Source: an uncultured Saprospiraceae bacterium (GTDB taxonomy: Bacteria; Bacteroidota; Bacteroidia; Chitinophagales; Saprospiraceae). Taken from it: a stretch of 64,000 nucleotides of DNA. The position numbers and the translations under genes were made by a program. A model generated the notes under the pieces. That model had not been told where the DNA came from and did no database searches. It saw only the letters and a list, made by a program, of their open reading frames with translations. Location of the stretch: positions 1-64,000 of the forward strand of contig CALDYY010000034.1 in assembly GCA_937944245.1 (NCBI GenBank), given 5' to 3'. Shown piece after piece: positions 25,610 to 35,566 of the stretch (position 1 is its first letter; every line of letters begins with the position of its first letter).

Positions 25610-27748
25610 ATGGGAAATAAAATTCCTACTACAACCTCTTTTAACTTACCTAGCGGTCAAGAAGTTATCATAGAAACAGGCAAATTAGCTACGCTAACCG
25701 ATGGATCGGTAGTCGTTCGTATCGGCAAAACAATGCTATTAGCCACAGTAGTTTCTTCAAAAGAAGCTAGAGAAGGACAAGACTTCTTTCCGCTTTCAGT
25801 GGATTATCAAGAGAAATTTGCTGCTATTGGCAGAATACCCGGAAATTTTTTTAGAAGAGAAACTAAGTTATCTGATTACGAGATACTTATTTCCCGTCTG
25901 GTGGATCGTGCTATACGCCCATTGTTTCCAGATAATTATTTGAATGAAACTCAAGTCATTGTAAGTTTGATGTCAGCAGATACAGAGATTATACCTGATG
26001 CCTACGTTGGGTTAGCAGTCTCCGCTGCCCTAATGGTTTCTGACATTCCTTTTAATGGTCCAATTTCTGAAGTACGCGTAGCTAGGATTAAAGGAACATT
26101 TGTCATAAATCCCACAGTTTCTGAGATGAAACATGCAGATATGGACTTTATTGTAGCCGCATCTGACCAAAGTGTAGTTATGGTGGAAGGTGAAGCCAAA
26201 GAATGTGATGAGTTATCACTGGTGGAGGCTATCAAAATCGCGCACGAAGCTATAAGAGTTCAGTGCGATGCCCAGCGAAGATTGGTAGAACTTGTAGGTG
26301 GAAAAGCATTAACTAAAAGAGAAGTGGCAGAAGTGCCTGATAATAAGGAAGTTGAATCCTTAGTGGATGCTATGACGCGAGATAAAATACTTGCAATAGT
26401 AAAAAGTGGTTCAGATAAGCACAAGCGAAAAGAGCAATTCAAAGCCATAAAAGAGGAAATGCTCGAAAAATTAAAGGAAGAAAAGGGCGAGGAATACTTA
26501 GAAGAAATAAGGGACTTCTTGAACATCTACTACGATAAACTAAAAAAAGAAGTTGTACGAAAACTAGTCCTAGACGAAGGAATTAGACTGGATGGTCGGG
26601 GACTAAAGGATATTCGCCCTATATGGACGGAGATAGATTATCTTCCATCTGCACACGGTTCAGCTATTTTTACAAGAGGGGAAACGCAGTCTCTCACTTC
26701 ATTAACGTTAGGCTCAAAAAGCGATCAAATGATGGTAGATAATGCCTTAGACCAGCATTATGATAATTTTATTTTGCACTATAACTTTCCTGCATTTTCC
26801 GTTGGTGAAGCAAAACCTATGCGTGGACCAGGTAGAAGAGAAATTGGACATGCCAATCTAGCTAGTCGCTCATTGCGTCAGGTTCTACCAGACGATAATC
26901 CTTACACCATTCGTTTGGTATCTGATATTTTGGAATCAAACGGTTCATCTTCTATGGCAACTGTTTGCGCAGGTAGTATGGCGATGATGGATGGAGGCTT
27001 AAAGATAAAAGCGCCCGTTTCTGGTATTGCAATGGGCTTGATTTCTGATGGAAAAAGAACAGCTATTCTTTCTGATATTTTAGGGGATGAAGATGCACTT
27101 GGAGACATGGATTTCAAGGTAACAGGAACAGAAAAAGGGATTACAGGTTGCCAAATGGACATCAAGATTGAAGGGCTTTCCTATGATTTACTAGTCGAAG
27201 CCTTAATACAGGCAAAAGAGGGAAGATTGCACATTCTAAACGAGATGAAAAAAACAATCGCTGAACCTAGAGAGGACTATAAGCCACACGCACCTCGTAT
27301 TGTTCAGCTAACGATTGATAAGAGCTATATTGGTGCGGTAATCGGACCGGGCGGTAAGATTATTCAAGAAATTCAAGAAGAAACTAAATCGGTCATTAAT
27401 ATCGAGGAAGTGAACGGCAAAGGAATAGTAAGTATTTCAAGTAGCAATAAAGCTGCTATTGATGCCGCTTTAGAGCGTATCTATAAAATTACCTTCAAGC
27501 CTGAAATTGGCGGCGTTTATGAAGCTAAAGTAGCTTCTGTAAAGCCTTATGGGGTATTTGTTGATTTTCAAGGACATGGAGGATTATTGCATGTATCAGA
27601 AATTTCGCATACTCGAATTGACAATGTAGAAGATGTTCTAAAGGAAGGAGATACTGTAAAAATAAAAGTAATTGGTTTGGATAGTAAAACAGGTAAATTA
27701 CGCCTTTCTAGGAAAGCACTTATGCCTAGACCACCAGTTACAGAATAG
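25610..27748 (+). CDS. pnp: Polynucleotide phosphorylase
   Basis: A 712-residue exoribonuclease that degrades RNA 3' to 5' by phosphorolysis. It has two RNase PH-like domains: the first includes FFPLSVDYQEKFAAIGRIPGNF and SRLVDRAIRPLFP; the second includes HGSAIFTRGETQ and the catalytic region MDFKVTGTEKGITGCQMDIK. A KH domain (YIGAVIGPGGKIIQEI) and an S1 domain (GGVYEAKVASVKPYGVFVDF) follow. All key parts are present and length is normal. It follows rpsO across 219 bases that contain the rpsO terminator and a short CTATC/GATAG hairpin. Confidence 0.97.
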   Translation: MGNKIPTTTSFNLPSGQEVIIETGKLATLTDGSVVVRIGKTMLLATVVSSKEAREGQDFFPLSVDYQEKFAAIGRIPGNFFRRETKLSDYEILISRLVDRAIRPLFPDNYLNETQVIVSLMSADTEIIPDAYVGLAVSAALMVSDIPFNGPISEVRVARIKGTFVINPTVSEMKHADMDFIVAASDQSVVMVEGEAKECDELSLVEAIKIAHEAIRVQCDAQRRLVELVGGKALTKREVAEVPDNKEVESLVDAMTRDKILAIVKSGSDKHKRKEQFKAIKEEMLEKLKEEKGEEYLEEIRDFLNIYYDKLKKEVVRKLVLDEGIRLDGRGLKDIRPIWTEIDYLPSAHGSAIFTRGETQSLTSLTLGSKSDQMMVDNALDQHYDNFILHYNFPAFSVGEAKPMRGPGRREIGHANLASRSLRQVLPDDNPYTIRLVSDILESNGSSSMATVCAGSMAMMDGGLKIKAPVSGIAMGLISDGKRTAILSDILGDEDALGDMDFKVTGTEKGITGCQMDIKIEGLSYDLLVEALIQAKEGRLHILNEMKKTIAEPREDYKPHAPRIVQLTIDKSYIGAVIGPGGKIIQEIQEETKSVINIEEVNGKGIVSISSSNKAAIDAALERIYKITFKPEIGGVYEAKVASVKPYGVFVDFQGHGGLLHVSEISHTRIDNVEDVLKEGDTVKIKVIGLDSKTGKLRLSRKALMPRPPVTE

Positions 27749-27785
27749 ATATATTTTATTTTAGCTTGAATGCAACAATTATGTT

Positions 27786-27825
27786 ATAAACGTCCAAATC
27801 ATGCAAATATGATTTGGACGTTTAT
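27786..27825 (+). terminator. Terminator of pnp
   Basis: A perfect 17-base inverted repeat (arms 27786-27802 and 27809-27825, core ACGTCCAAATCAT) with a 6-base loop, 37 bases after the pnp stop. Confidence 0.85.
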
Positions 27826-27976
27826 ATTTTCAGTTACTTGGAAACTTTTTAAACTTCAGCTTTGTATTAAAGGGGAAAGAAACCGTTTCCTGAAATTTTG
27901 CTATGGTTGAGTTAAAATAAAAGTAAGCGTTCTAAAGATTAGTTATAAAAGCAGTTTTAAATCCCATTTCTATCTT

Positions 27977-28840
27977 ATGCGTCAACTGAAAATCTCAAAC
28001 AAAATTACAACTCGCGAGAGTTTAGCATTAGAAAAATATTTAAGCGATATTGGTAAAATACCTATGCTTTCTGCTGAAGAGGAGGCGGATTTGGCTCGCC
28101 GAGTAAAAGAAGGCGATACCGAAGCACTGGATCATTTAACTAGAGCCAATTTGCGCTTTGTGGTATCTGTTGCAAAGCAATACCAAAATCAAGGACTTTC
28201 TTTGAGCGACTTGATTAACGAAGGTAATGTGGGTTTGATGAAAGCTGCTAAACGATTTGATGAAACTAAAGGATTCAAATTTATTTCTTATGCGGTTTGG
28301 TGGATTAGACAGTCCATTTTACAAGGTATTGTAGAGCATTCCAGAATCGTACGCTTACCCTTGAATAAACTAGGTTCTTACAATAAAGTCAATCAAGCAT
28401 TTATTAGTTTCATGCAGGAATTTGAGCGAGAGCCAACTAATGAAGAACTCGCTGAAATCCTCGATATTAGCCCTAAAGAGATTGCAAGCACCTTAAAAGG
28501 TAGTCGTCATGTTTCTTTTGATGCTCCTGTGGGAGGTGAAGAAAGCGACTACACTATGCTCGATGTGATTGCTACTGGCGATGAAATGAGTCCTGATAAT
28601 GAATTACTAGACGATTCGTTGAAAGAAGAGGTGCAACAAAGTTTATCCATCCTCAGTCCTAGAGAAATTCAGGTACTTTCCGATTATTTTGGATTGAACG
28701 AAAAGAAAGCATTGACTCTGGAGGAAATTGGCGAAAAATATGACCTCACTAGAGAAAGAGTACGACAAATCAAAGAGCGCGCTATCCGTCGCTTGCGCAA
28801 GTCTTACAATCGAAATGACCTGCGTTCTTACTTAGGTTGA
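27977..28840 (+). CDS. rpoD: Primary RNA polymerase sigma factor (SigA/RpoD, Bacteroidota type)
   Basis: At 287 residues this is the short group 1 sigma factor typical of Bacteroidota, lacking most of region 1.1. It begins [32 protein letters not shown], with region 2 ([27 protein letters not shown], then [15 protein letters not shown]), region 3, and region 4 ([14 protein letters not shown] and [19 protein letters not shown]). It recognises the TTTG/TAnnTTTG promoters seen in this window. It is monocistronic between the pnp terminator and an unknown gene. Confidence 0.97.
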   Translation: MRQLKISNKITTRESLALEKYLSDIGKIPMLSAEEEADLARRVKEGDTEALDHLTRANLRFVVSVAKQYQNQGLSLSDLINEGNVGLMKAAKRFDETKGFKFISYAVWWIRQSILQGIVEHSRIVRLPLNKLGSYNKVNQAFISFMQEFEREPTNEELAEILDISPKEIASTLKGSRHVSFDAPVGGEESDYTMLDVIATGDEMSPDNELLDDSLKEEVQQSLSILSPREIQVLSDYFGLNEKKALTLEEIGEKYDLTRERVRQIKERAIRRLRKSYNRNDLRSYLG

Positions 28841-28959
28841 AAATATCCTTTTACAGATAAGCACTTTGACACTAAAAATTACTTTTTTTGCAGAGTGCTT
28901 ATTTGCATTTATCTAATTATGCTAGATAAACCGATAGGTTCATTAACAATGATTTCAGT

Positions 28960-29634
28960 ATGATAGCATTAACTTTGCTCGCTTTTGTGGTAATTAGTCT
29001 AATTTTATTAGCCGTTGGGTTTTCTACATTGCGTACACTATTCAAAAACTTTAGCCCAAGAGATGCTAGAGTGCAAGAAGACATTAACGCCATGCGCAAA
29101 GAAATTGAGCCATTCGTAGAGCAACTTATTCCGCTTAACCGAGAGGAATTAAGGCTTTTCTCCCTCAATCAAGTTAATCAAACGCTGAAGAAAAACATTA
29201 CTACTACGGGCAAAGGCGTTTTTACTTCTATCTATCAAGAACCGCTCATGGCTTATGCCTATAAAAAATATGTTGGCAATGACGATGCTTTAGTTTATGT
29301 TAGAACGACAGCGCACGAAATGATTTATCGCATTAAGAAAAAAGAAGTCAAAGTAGTTATTAATAAAATGTACTTCGGTACTATAAAGGATGGCAAACTT
29401 TTCACCAACAGCAAAAAACAACCTGTGGCGCAACTTAGTCCTGGCAATAATCCACTTGCACTTCCAGTATTGGTGGGCAATAGGGAAGTAGGGGCAATCA
29501 GTACAGAACAAACCAACAAAAACATTCAAGAACGCGCTTTCAAGTACATCAATCAAGACATACAAGGCGAGGAAGAAAAAGCCTTTCTCAGCTTGGCTAT
29601 GCTAGAATTGGTACAAAAAGCTGTTAATCAGTAG
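28960..29634 (+). CDS. Membrane-anchored protein of unknown function
   Basis: A 224-residue protein with one N-terminal membrane helix (MIALTLLAFVVISLILLAVGFSTL); the rest is soluble and probably cytoplasmic (positive residues follow the helix). The body has a predicted helix (QEDINAMRKEIEPFVEQLIPLNREELRLF) and a beta-rich middle (VKVVINKMYFGTIKDGKLFTNSKKQPVAQL). I recognise no named family; it looks like a conserved Bacteroidota hypothetical. It follows rpoD by 119 bases on the same strand without an obvious terminator. Confidence 0.72.
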   Translation: MIALTLLAFVVISLILLAVGFSTLRTLFKNFSPRDARVQEDINAMRKEIEPFVEQLIPLNREELRLFSLNQVNQTLKKNITTTGKGVFTSIYQEPLMAYAYKKYVGNDDALVYVRTTAHEMIYRIKKKEVKVVINKMYFGTIKDGKLFTNSKKQPVAQLSPGNNPLALPVLVGNREVGAISTEQTNKNIQERAFKYINQDIQGEEEKAFLSLAMLELVQKAVNQ

Positions 29635-29792
29635 GACTTCCAATAGTCCTTTACTAAATGGACATAATTAAGAATATCTCTTTATGGTAGTGGAGTTACT
29701 CAATTTGTCTTATAATTTATATTATGTTAAATAAAGGAATTAGTTTAAAGTAGGGGAGGTATCCCCTCAAAACTTAGACAAGCACTAAGAGC

Positions 29793-32423
29793 TTACTCTT
29801 TTTGCCTTGCAAATCCGATTGATTTTTTCTCAAACAAGTTGTCGTTATTGAGTTTGAAGTTAGCCACATCATCCAATGTCAGCGTGTGGACAGAAGACTG
29901 CGCACGTTCTTCGATAGATAAATTGGCTAGTCGCAGATTTTGATTTTTGATAGCTTCGTTGACAATTTGTCGCACTGTTCTGGCATTGCCAAAGTATTTA
30001 TCCCGATATTGATGCGTGAAAGCGAGATAATTTTTAAGATGCTCCTGAGCTTCAGGCGTAGCAAAAACCTCTTTTTCATTGAGCATAGATATAGCAATTT
30101 GCAACAACTCATCAGGAGAATAATCGTCAAATTTAAGGATTTTATCAAACCTAGAGTTTAGACCAGGATTGGCTTTCAGAAACGCTTCCATGTTATCGGG
30201 ATAACCGGCGGCAAATACAAAGAACCTACCTCTATTGTCCTCCATTCGTTTGAGCAGCGTTTGAATAGCTTCTTCACCAAAGTCCCCTTGTGTGGAGGTC
30301 GCTCGCATGGTGAGTCCATAAGCCTCATCAATGAAGAGTACCCCTCCCATCGCTTCGTCAATTTTTTCGGCTGTCTTGATAGCTGTTTGTCCAACGTAGC
30401 CCGCTACCAAGCCCTGTCGGTCAGTTTCTACCATATGCCCGCGCTCTAGGATGCCCAACGCTTTGTAAATAGTGGTTAGGATACGTGCTACTGTTGTTTT
30501 GCCTGTTCCGGGATTTCCCACAAAAACAGTGTGCAAATAGAAATTATTCAGTACGCTTTTGCCTGTTTCTCGGTTGTAGCGCACTAAACTGACCAGTTCT
30601 TTAATCTGTTCTTTCACTTTTTGCATACCAATCAAGCTATCTAGTTCTTGAATGGATTTTCTGAGCAGTGATTCGTCAATAGGTATATTCGGAATGCCAA
30701 TTGGCGTTTTTAAATCTATTTTATCTACATCTTCTTTAGTGATGAGGGCAAGTTTTTCTAATTCCAGTCGTTCTGGTTCTGGGCTAGACATAATGCGTAA
30801 ACCAAGTTGAATTTTAGATTTTTCTATAATGTCATACACAAATCGAGCATTACCAAAAGAGCGGTCTCTGGTGCGATAGGCTTCTGTAATAATTTCATCA
30901 ATTTTTGCTTTTGAAGTCTCTTCCAGCGTTACCCCTTTTTCTTTGCAGGCGTATTGCGCTATTTGTGATAATTCCTGTGGTAGATAATCTGGGAATTCAA
31001 ATTTTAGTCTAAATCTTGATTTTAGTCCAGGATTGGAGTCTAAGAAGTTCTTCATTTCTTTAGGATAGCCTGCTACAATTACAGCTAAGTCGCCAGGTCC
31101 GTTTGACATTTCTTTCACTAGGATTTCAATTACTTCTCTACCGAAATCCTTGCTATCTTCGTTAGAACGCGCCAGTGCGTAAGCCTCATCAATGAACAGT
31201 ACCCCTCCCCTAGCCTTTTCAATGGCTTCTCTGACTTTGGGTGCAGTTTGACCAATGTATTCGCCAACTAAGTCCACCCTATCCACTTCATGGACATGCC
31301 CCTTGGAAAGTAACCCCATTTTTTGATAGAGTTTGCCCATCATACCTGCTACCGTAGTTTTGCCTGTTCCAGGATTTCCAGTAAAGATAGAATGAACATT
31401 TATTTCGTCTTTTTCTTCAAAACCTTTTTTTCTTCGGAGTTGAAGAAATTGAATATACCTAGAATGGTCTCTTACTTGTTTTTTTATCTCTGTTAAACCA
31501 ATCAGTGCATCTAATTTTCCGGCAACTTCCTCAAAGGTGAGTTCATCATTTTCAGTATTCATAACTAGTGTAGAATGGTTTGGTCTAAACACCTGGTTGA
31601 CGCCTTCTTCAAAGTCATCCTCAACCTCAAATGGAACGACAGCTAATAACTGATCCATAAAGACAATCTCAGCGGTGTAGTGATCTATACGCCACGAACC
31701 GCGCACATTTGAACCCCAGCCTGCAGAAATACGAATCGTATCCGTATCTTTTTCTATGCGTTGCAATTTGATAACTTGACCTTTAAGTTCTCTAGCGTTG
31801 TTGTAAAACTTACTAAACAGCTCGCATTGCCAGTTTCTTGTGATGTTCAAGTTTTTGAGCACAATTTCGGCATAGATGTATCTTGCATCCTCTCCATTAA
31901 AAGTTTTATAGTAAATCCTATCCTCCAGAGGAACATCTTCGTAAGGACCTTCGTACAGCTTAACCGATTGAATTTCAACGTATGGATTATCAGAAAAGGT
32001 AATGTCTCTTCCCGCATCTTCGATATAAAAGTACTTTGTTGCTAGTCTTTCTCCTTCTATCCAAGCCTCCCAGTAATATGTTCCTTTTTTCCAGAATGCT
32101 CCTTCTTGTTTATTGCCCCAGCCTTCTCGCACATATACCACGTTATCGTATTTACTTACCTTTCTTCTAAATTCAAGGTTGCAGATTTCTTTTCTTACTT
32201 TTTTTAAGGAGTAGCATTTTAGCTCAATATTAACTTCCCAATCGAGGTTGTCAAATAATTTATTGTAAAAAGAAAGCTCTGCATAAATATAGCTTGTGCT
32301 GTATCGGTCAAAAACTTGACGATATTTTTTTCGGTTATCCGCCAGCCATTCTGTGGAGGAGTAAACACGTAACTCTCTGAATTTAAAGTTTTTATTTTCA
32401 ATTTCGATTGTGCTTTCCGACAT
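29793..32423 (-). CDS. Tandem CbbX/EccA-type AAA+ ATPase with duplicated N-terminal module
   Basis: An 876-residue cytoplasmic ATPase. The start is taken as the ATG at 32423 ([10 protein letters not shown]). Two AAA+ domains follow each other, both of the CbbX/SpoVK/EccA type: the first has Walker [10 protein letters not shown] at 349-357 and Walker [14 protein letters not shown] at 408-420, with [14 protein letters not shown]; the second repeats this as [29 protein letters not shown] and [12 protein letters not shown]. Both keep YGNAR-type sensor segments ([26 protein letters not shown]). Residues about 15-136 and 150-269 are two beta-rich copies of one module ([11 protein letters not shown] against [21 protein letters not shown] against [12 protein letters not shown]). 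CbbX proteins remodel Rubisco and EccA serves type VII secretion; neither context exists here, so the target is unknown. Confidence 0.88.
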   Translation of the reverse strand: MSESTIEIENKNFKFRELRVYSSTEWLADNRKKYRQVFDRYSTSYIYAELSFYNKLFDNLDWEVNIELKCYSLKKVRKEICNLEFRRKVSKYDNVVYVREGWGNKQEGAFWKKGTYYWEAWIEGERLATKYFYIEDAGRDITFSDNPYVEIQSVKLYEGPYEDVPLEDRIYYKTFNGEDARYIYAEIVLKNLNITRNWQCELFSKFYNNARELKGQVIKLQRIEKDTDTIRISAGWGSNVRGSWRIDHYTAEIVFMDQLLAVVPFEVEDDFEEGVNQVFRPNHSTLVMNTENDELTFEEVAGKLDALIGLTEIKKQVRDHSRYIQFLQLRRKKGFEEKDEINVHSIFTGNPGTGKTTVAGMMGKLYQKMGLLSKGHVHEVDRVDLVGEYIGQTAPKVREAIEKARGGVLFIDEAYALARSNEDSKDFGREVIEILVKEMSNGPGDLAVIVAGYPKEMKNFLDSNPGLKSRFRLKFEFPDYLPQELSQIAQYACKEKGVTLEETSKAKIDEIITEAYRTRDRSFGNARFVYDIIEKSKIQLGLRIMSSPEPERLELEKLALITKEDVDKIDLKTPIGIPNIPIDESLLRKSIQELDSLIGMQKVKEQIKELVSLVRYNRETGKSVLNNFYLHTVFVGNPGTGKTTVARILTTIYKALGILERGHMVETDRQGLVAGYVGQTAIKTAEKIDEAMGGVLFIDEAYGLTMRATSTQGDFGEEAIQTLLKRMEDNRGRFFVFAAGYPDNMEAFLKANPGLNSRFDKILKFDDYSPDELLQIAISMLNEKEVFATPEAQEHLKNYLAFTHQYRDKYFGNARTVRQIVNEAIKNQNLRLANLSIEERAQSSVHTLTLDDVANFKLNNDNLFEKKSIGFARQKE

Positions 32424-32624
32424 AAATGAGTACAATTTTAAAACTCAGTTAAAATTAAACAATGTAACGTTTTTTCAAACATAAAGATTTTGATATAATT
32501 TTGCTATATGTAGTTATTAGATAAAACGTTAAATATTTTTTTAGCCTCTTCAGGTAGTAATATCTCCAAATCTTAAAACAATGGACTTATTGGATAAGTT
32601 AGACTTCACAAACATATCAGCTAT

Positions 32625-33533
32625 ATGAAAATCTCAATTATTGGTATGGGGCATGTTGGGGCAACGGTAGCACATACGCTGACGCTAAAAGGGTTATGTA
32701 AAGAAATGATACTTTTTAATCGAAACATGAATAAAGCTAAAGGCGATGCGCTTGATTTATCTCAAGCGCTTTCCTTTGTTAATCACACTTTAACTATCAA
32801 GGCGGGAGAGGTTAAAGACACTGCCCAATCTGATGTTATCATTATTTGTATTTCTGCACCTTGGCAGAAGCATTACACCAGTAGATTTGATTTCACGGCA
32901 CCGAACATCGCAATTTTTAGTGCTATCATACCCGATTTAATGGCATTGAGTCCAAATGCAAAACTTATTCTTGTCAGCAATCCCGTGGACATTCTTACTT
33001 ATTTTTGTGTCAAGCATTTGCATATTCCCAAAGCTCAAGTGCTGGGAATAGGGACGCTTATAGATAGTGCAAGATTACGAAAAGGGCTTTCCAATTACTT
33101 AAATATTCATCCTGATGACATTCGTGCCTATGTACTAGGTGAGCATGGCAATTCGCAGTTTGCTGTTTGGAGCAAAGCCTTTGTTGGTGGAAAAAGAATT
33201 AAGCAATCCATTAATTTGCAATCCTTAGTTGATGATTCCGTACAGACAGGATACAATTTAATGGCATGGAAAGGATATTCTAATTTTGCTATTGCAATGG
33301 CAGTAGCGTTAGTGGTAGAAAGCATTTACGAAGACAATAAACGCACCATCCCCATTAGCACTCTAGTAGAAAATTATTACGGGATAGGTAATGTTTGTTT
33401 TTCTATTCCAGTGGTTATTGGTAAAAATGGTATCGAGCAAACCATACTTCCAGAACTAACACTGGAAGAAGAAGCCTTATTACATCACTCTGCAAGCATA
33501 TTAGTAAGAGTGTTGCAACAATATGAATTATAG
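32625..33533 (+). CDS. L-lactate dehydrogenase-like 2-hydroxyacid dehydrogenase (LDH/MDH superfamily)
   Basis: A 302-residue NAD-dependent dehydrogenase. The N-terminus is the Rossmann motif ISIIGMGHVGATVAHTL. Also visible are SNPVDILTY, the catalytic His in GEHGNSQFAVWS, DSARLRKGL, and the mobile loop APWQKHYTSRFDF. In that loop the residue six before the active-site Arg is Gln, as in lactate dehydrogenases, where malate dehydrogenases have Arg; lactate (or a related hydroxyacid) is therefore the likelier substrate. The sequence is divergent from typical LDH, so 2-hydroxyisocaproate-type activity is an alternative. It is convergent with the solute symporter gene. Confidence 0.85.
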   Translation: MKISIIGMGHVGATVAHTLTLKGLCKEMILFNRNMNKAKGDALDLSQALSFVNHTLTIKAGEVKDTAQSDVIIICISAPWQKHYTSRFDFTAPNIAIFSAIIPDLMALSPNAKLILVSNPVDILTYFCVKHLHIPKAQVLGIGTLIDSARLRKGLSNYLNIHPDDIRAYVLGEHGNSQFAVWSKAFVGGKRIKQSINLQSLVDDSVQTGYNLMAWKGYSNFAIAMAVALVVESIYEDNKRTIPISTLVENYYGIGNVCFSIPVVIGKNGIEQTILPELTLEEEALLHHSASILVRVLQQYEL

Positions 33534-33551
33534 GCTATTATGCTATCCTTC

Positions 33552-35339
33552 TTATCCTTGCGTTTTTAATTTTCGCCATGAACTAAACAAGAAAACACCT
33601 CCTCCTAAAGCAATGGTGGTAAGTAACAAAGCGGTATTATTGTTACCGTATATCCAACTGCCAGTAGCAAAGAGCGCGCTATAAACGGTTGTACAACCTA
33701 CCACAAAGCAGAGCAACTCTAACGGTAGCTGACCTAGTGATTTAGGTAGTGGGTCGCCTTCGGTATTTGCCTTATTGATAACAGCATTCCAACCATTACC
33801 ACCAGGTTGAATCAGACGATAAAAACTGCGCAGTTTCTCATCAGAACTTGGCGGCGTAAAGAAAGTAGCGATTATCCAAACAATGGTTGTTAGTAAAGCA
33901 CCAGTAATGGTTTTTTGCCAACCTTCAAGTGGGATAAAGCCCAGTTGATCGTGGAGAAAGGTAAAATAGCTAGCAATAAGCAAAGAGGCAATCATGGCTA
34001 CAATTTCAGTAACAGCATTGATACGCCACCAGAACCATCGCAAAATATAGATTAATCCAGTGCCAGAACCAAGCAATAGTAATAAATCAAACGCTTGACT
34101 AGCATCGGTAAGAAAAAGTCCTAAGCCAAAACCGAAGAATGCAGTAACAATTGTAGAAATTCGCCCCACCCAGACCAATTCACCTTGTGAAGCAGTAGGT
34201 TTGATAAATCTTTGGTAAAAGTCGTTCACTAAATAGGATGCTCCTAAATTGAGTTGCGTGGACATCGTGGACATGAAAGCTGCAATAAGCGAAGCTGCTA
34301 CTAAACCGAGCAAGCCCGAAGGAAGTAAAGTCAACATAGCTGGGTAAGCAATATCTTCTCCTAATTTGCTATCTGAAATATTTGGAAAAGCTACTTTAAT
34401 ATCAGATACCTGCGGAAAAACAATGATAGAAGCTAATGCAATTAAAATCCAAGGCCAAGGTCGTAAGGCATAGTGTGCAATATTGAATAGTAAGGTAGCC
34501 CCAATAGCATGGCGTTCATTTTTTGCGGAGAACATTCGCTGGGCGATGTAACCGCCTCCGCCTGGTTCTGCACCAGGATAGTAAGAAGCCCACCATTGCA
34601 CGGTAAGTGGCACTAACAATATAGGCACCCAAACATTAGGGTCAGAAAAACTTGGTAAAAAGTTTAACTTACCACTGACATTAGGATGAGTAATAAGGTT
34701 GGACAAACCACCAACTTCTTTAAGATTAAGTAAGTAAATACAAGCCCAAACAGAACCGACCATAGCTAATATGAACTGCACAAAATCTGTCATAATTACT
34801 GCTCTCAAACCACCAAAAGCACTGTAAGCCAATGTAATAGAGCCTGCAATAAGCAAGGTTAACCAACCTGGCATACCCAACATAACTTCTCCAAATTTGA
34901 CGGCAGCTAAAGAAACACTACCCATCACTAAAACATTAAATACTAAACCCAAGTACAACGCTCTGAAGCCCCGCAGAAAGGTAGCTGCTTTTCCGCTGTA
35001 ACGCAATTCATAGAACTCAACATCGGTCAGCACTTTGGAGCGTCGCCACAGTTTAGCGTAAACAAACACGGTTAACATTCCTGTTAGTAGAAATGCCCAC
35101 CATCCCCAGTTGCCTGCTACACCACTATTGCGCACAAGATTGGTAACTAAGTTAGGAGTATCTGCTGAAAAAGTAGTGGCAACCATAGAAACGCCAAGTA
35201 ACCACCATGACATATTTCTACCAGAAAGAAAAAAGTCGCTAACACTGTTCCCTACTTTTCTGGAAGCAACTAGCCCAACAATTAATACGAAAAGAAAATA
35301 AGCAGCGATAATTGTCCAATCTAAATTGCTAAGATTCAT
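33552..35339 (-). CDS. Sodium:solute symporter (SSS family)
   Basis: A 595-residue inner-membrane transporter with about 14 hydrophobic helices, running on the sodium gradient. Family landmarks are DFFLSGRNMSWWLLGVSMVATTFSADTP, YSAFGGLRAVIMTDFVQFILAM, and GLVAASLIAAFMSTMSTQLNLGASYLVNDFY. The closest general type is the sodium/proline or sodium/sugar branch common in Bacteroidota; the substrate is not readable. The N-terminal Asp/Ser sodium-site residues are in the expected region. It is convergent with the dehydrogenase gene at 18 bases. Confidence 0.92.
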   Translation of the reverse strand: MNLSNLDWTIIAAYFLFVLIVGLVASRKVGNSVSDFFLSGRNMSWWLLGVSMVATTFSADTPNLVTNLVRNSGVAGNWGWWAFLLTGMLTVFVYAKLWRRSKVLTDVEFYELRYSGKAATFLRGFRALYLGLVFNVLVMGSVSLAAVKFGEVMLGMPGWLTLLIAGSITLAYSAFGGLRAVIMTDFVQFILAMVGSVWACIYLLNLKEVGGLSNLITHPNVSGKLNFLPSFSDPNVWVPILLVPLTVQWWASYYPGAEPGGGGYIAQRMFSAKNERHAIGATLLFNIAHYALRPWPWILIALASIIVFPQVSDIKVAFPNISDSKLGEDIAYPAMLTLLPSGLLGLVAASLIAAFMSTMSTQLNLGASYLVNDFYQRFIKPTASQGELVWVGRISTIVTAFFGFGLGLFLTDASQAFDLLLLLGSGTGLIYILRWFWWRINAVTEIVAMIASLLIASYFTFLHDQLGFIPLEGWQKTITGALLTTIVWIIATFFTPPSSDEKLRSFYRLIQPGGNGWNAVINKANTEGDPLPKSLGQLPLELLCFVVGCTTVYSALFATGSWIYGNNNTALLLTTIALGGGVFLFSSWRKLKTQG

Positions 35340-35514
35340 GGTTTAGCTCGTTAATTTGCCTGTCTGTTAGACCAAGCAGGTTTTTAGATGTTTACTGTTT
35401 AATTCATGGATGCCTTTGCTTTCATCCACTTTGTGTTAATTGTAAGTAAATATAGGAAGGGATTTTAGCTATCCAAGAAAAAGATAGGGAAAGTTTATAA
35501 TTAAATTATGAGAA

Positions 35515-35554
35515 ACAATACTTTTGAAATTTGTACGAATTTCAAAAGTATTGT
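35515..35554. terminator. Terminator downstream of the aminotransferase gene
   Basis: A perfect 17-base inverted repeat (arms 35515-35531 and 35538-35554, core CAATACTTTTGAAATT) with a 6-base loop, 13 bases after the aminotransferase stop on the minus strand. Confidence 0.85.
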
Positions 35555-35566
35555 CCACTAAAAATA

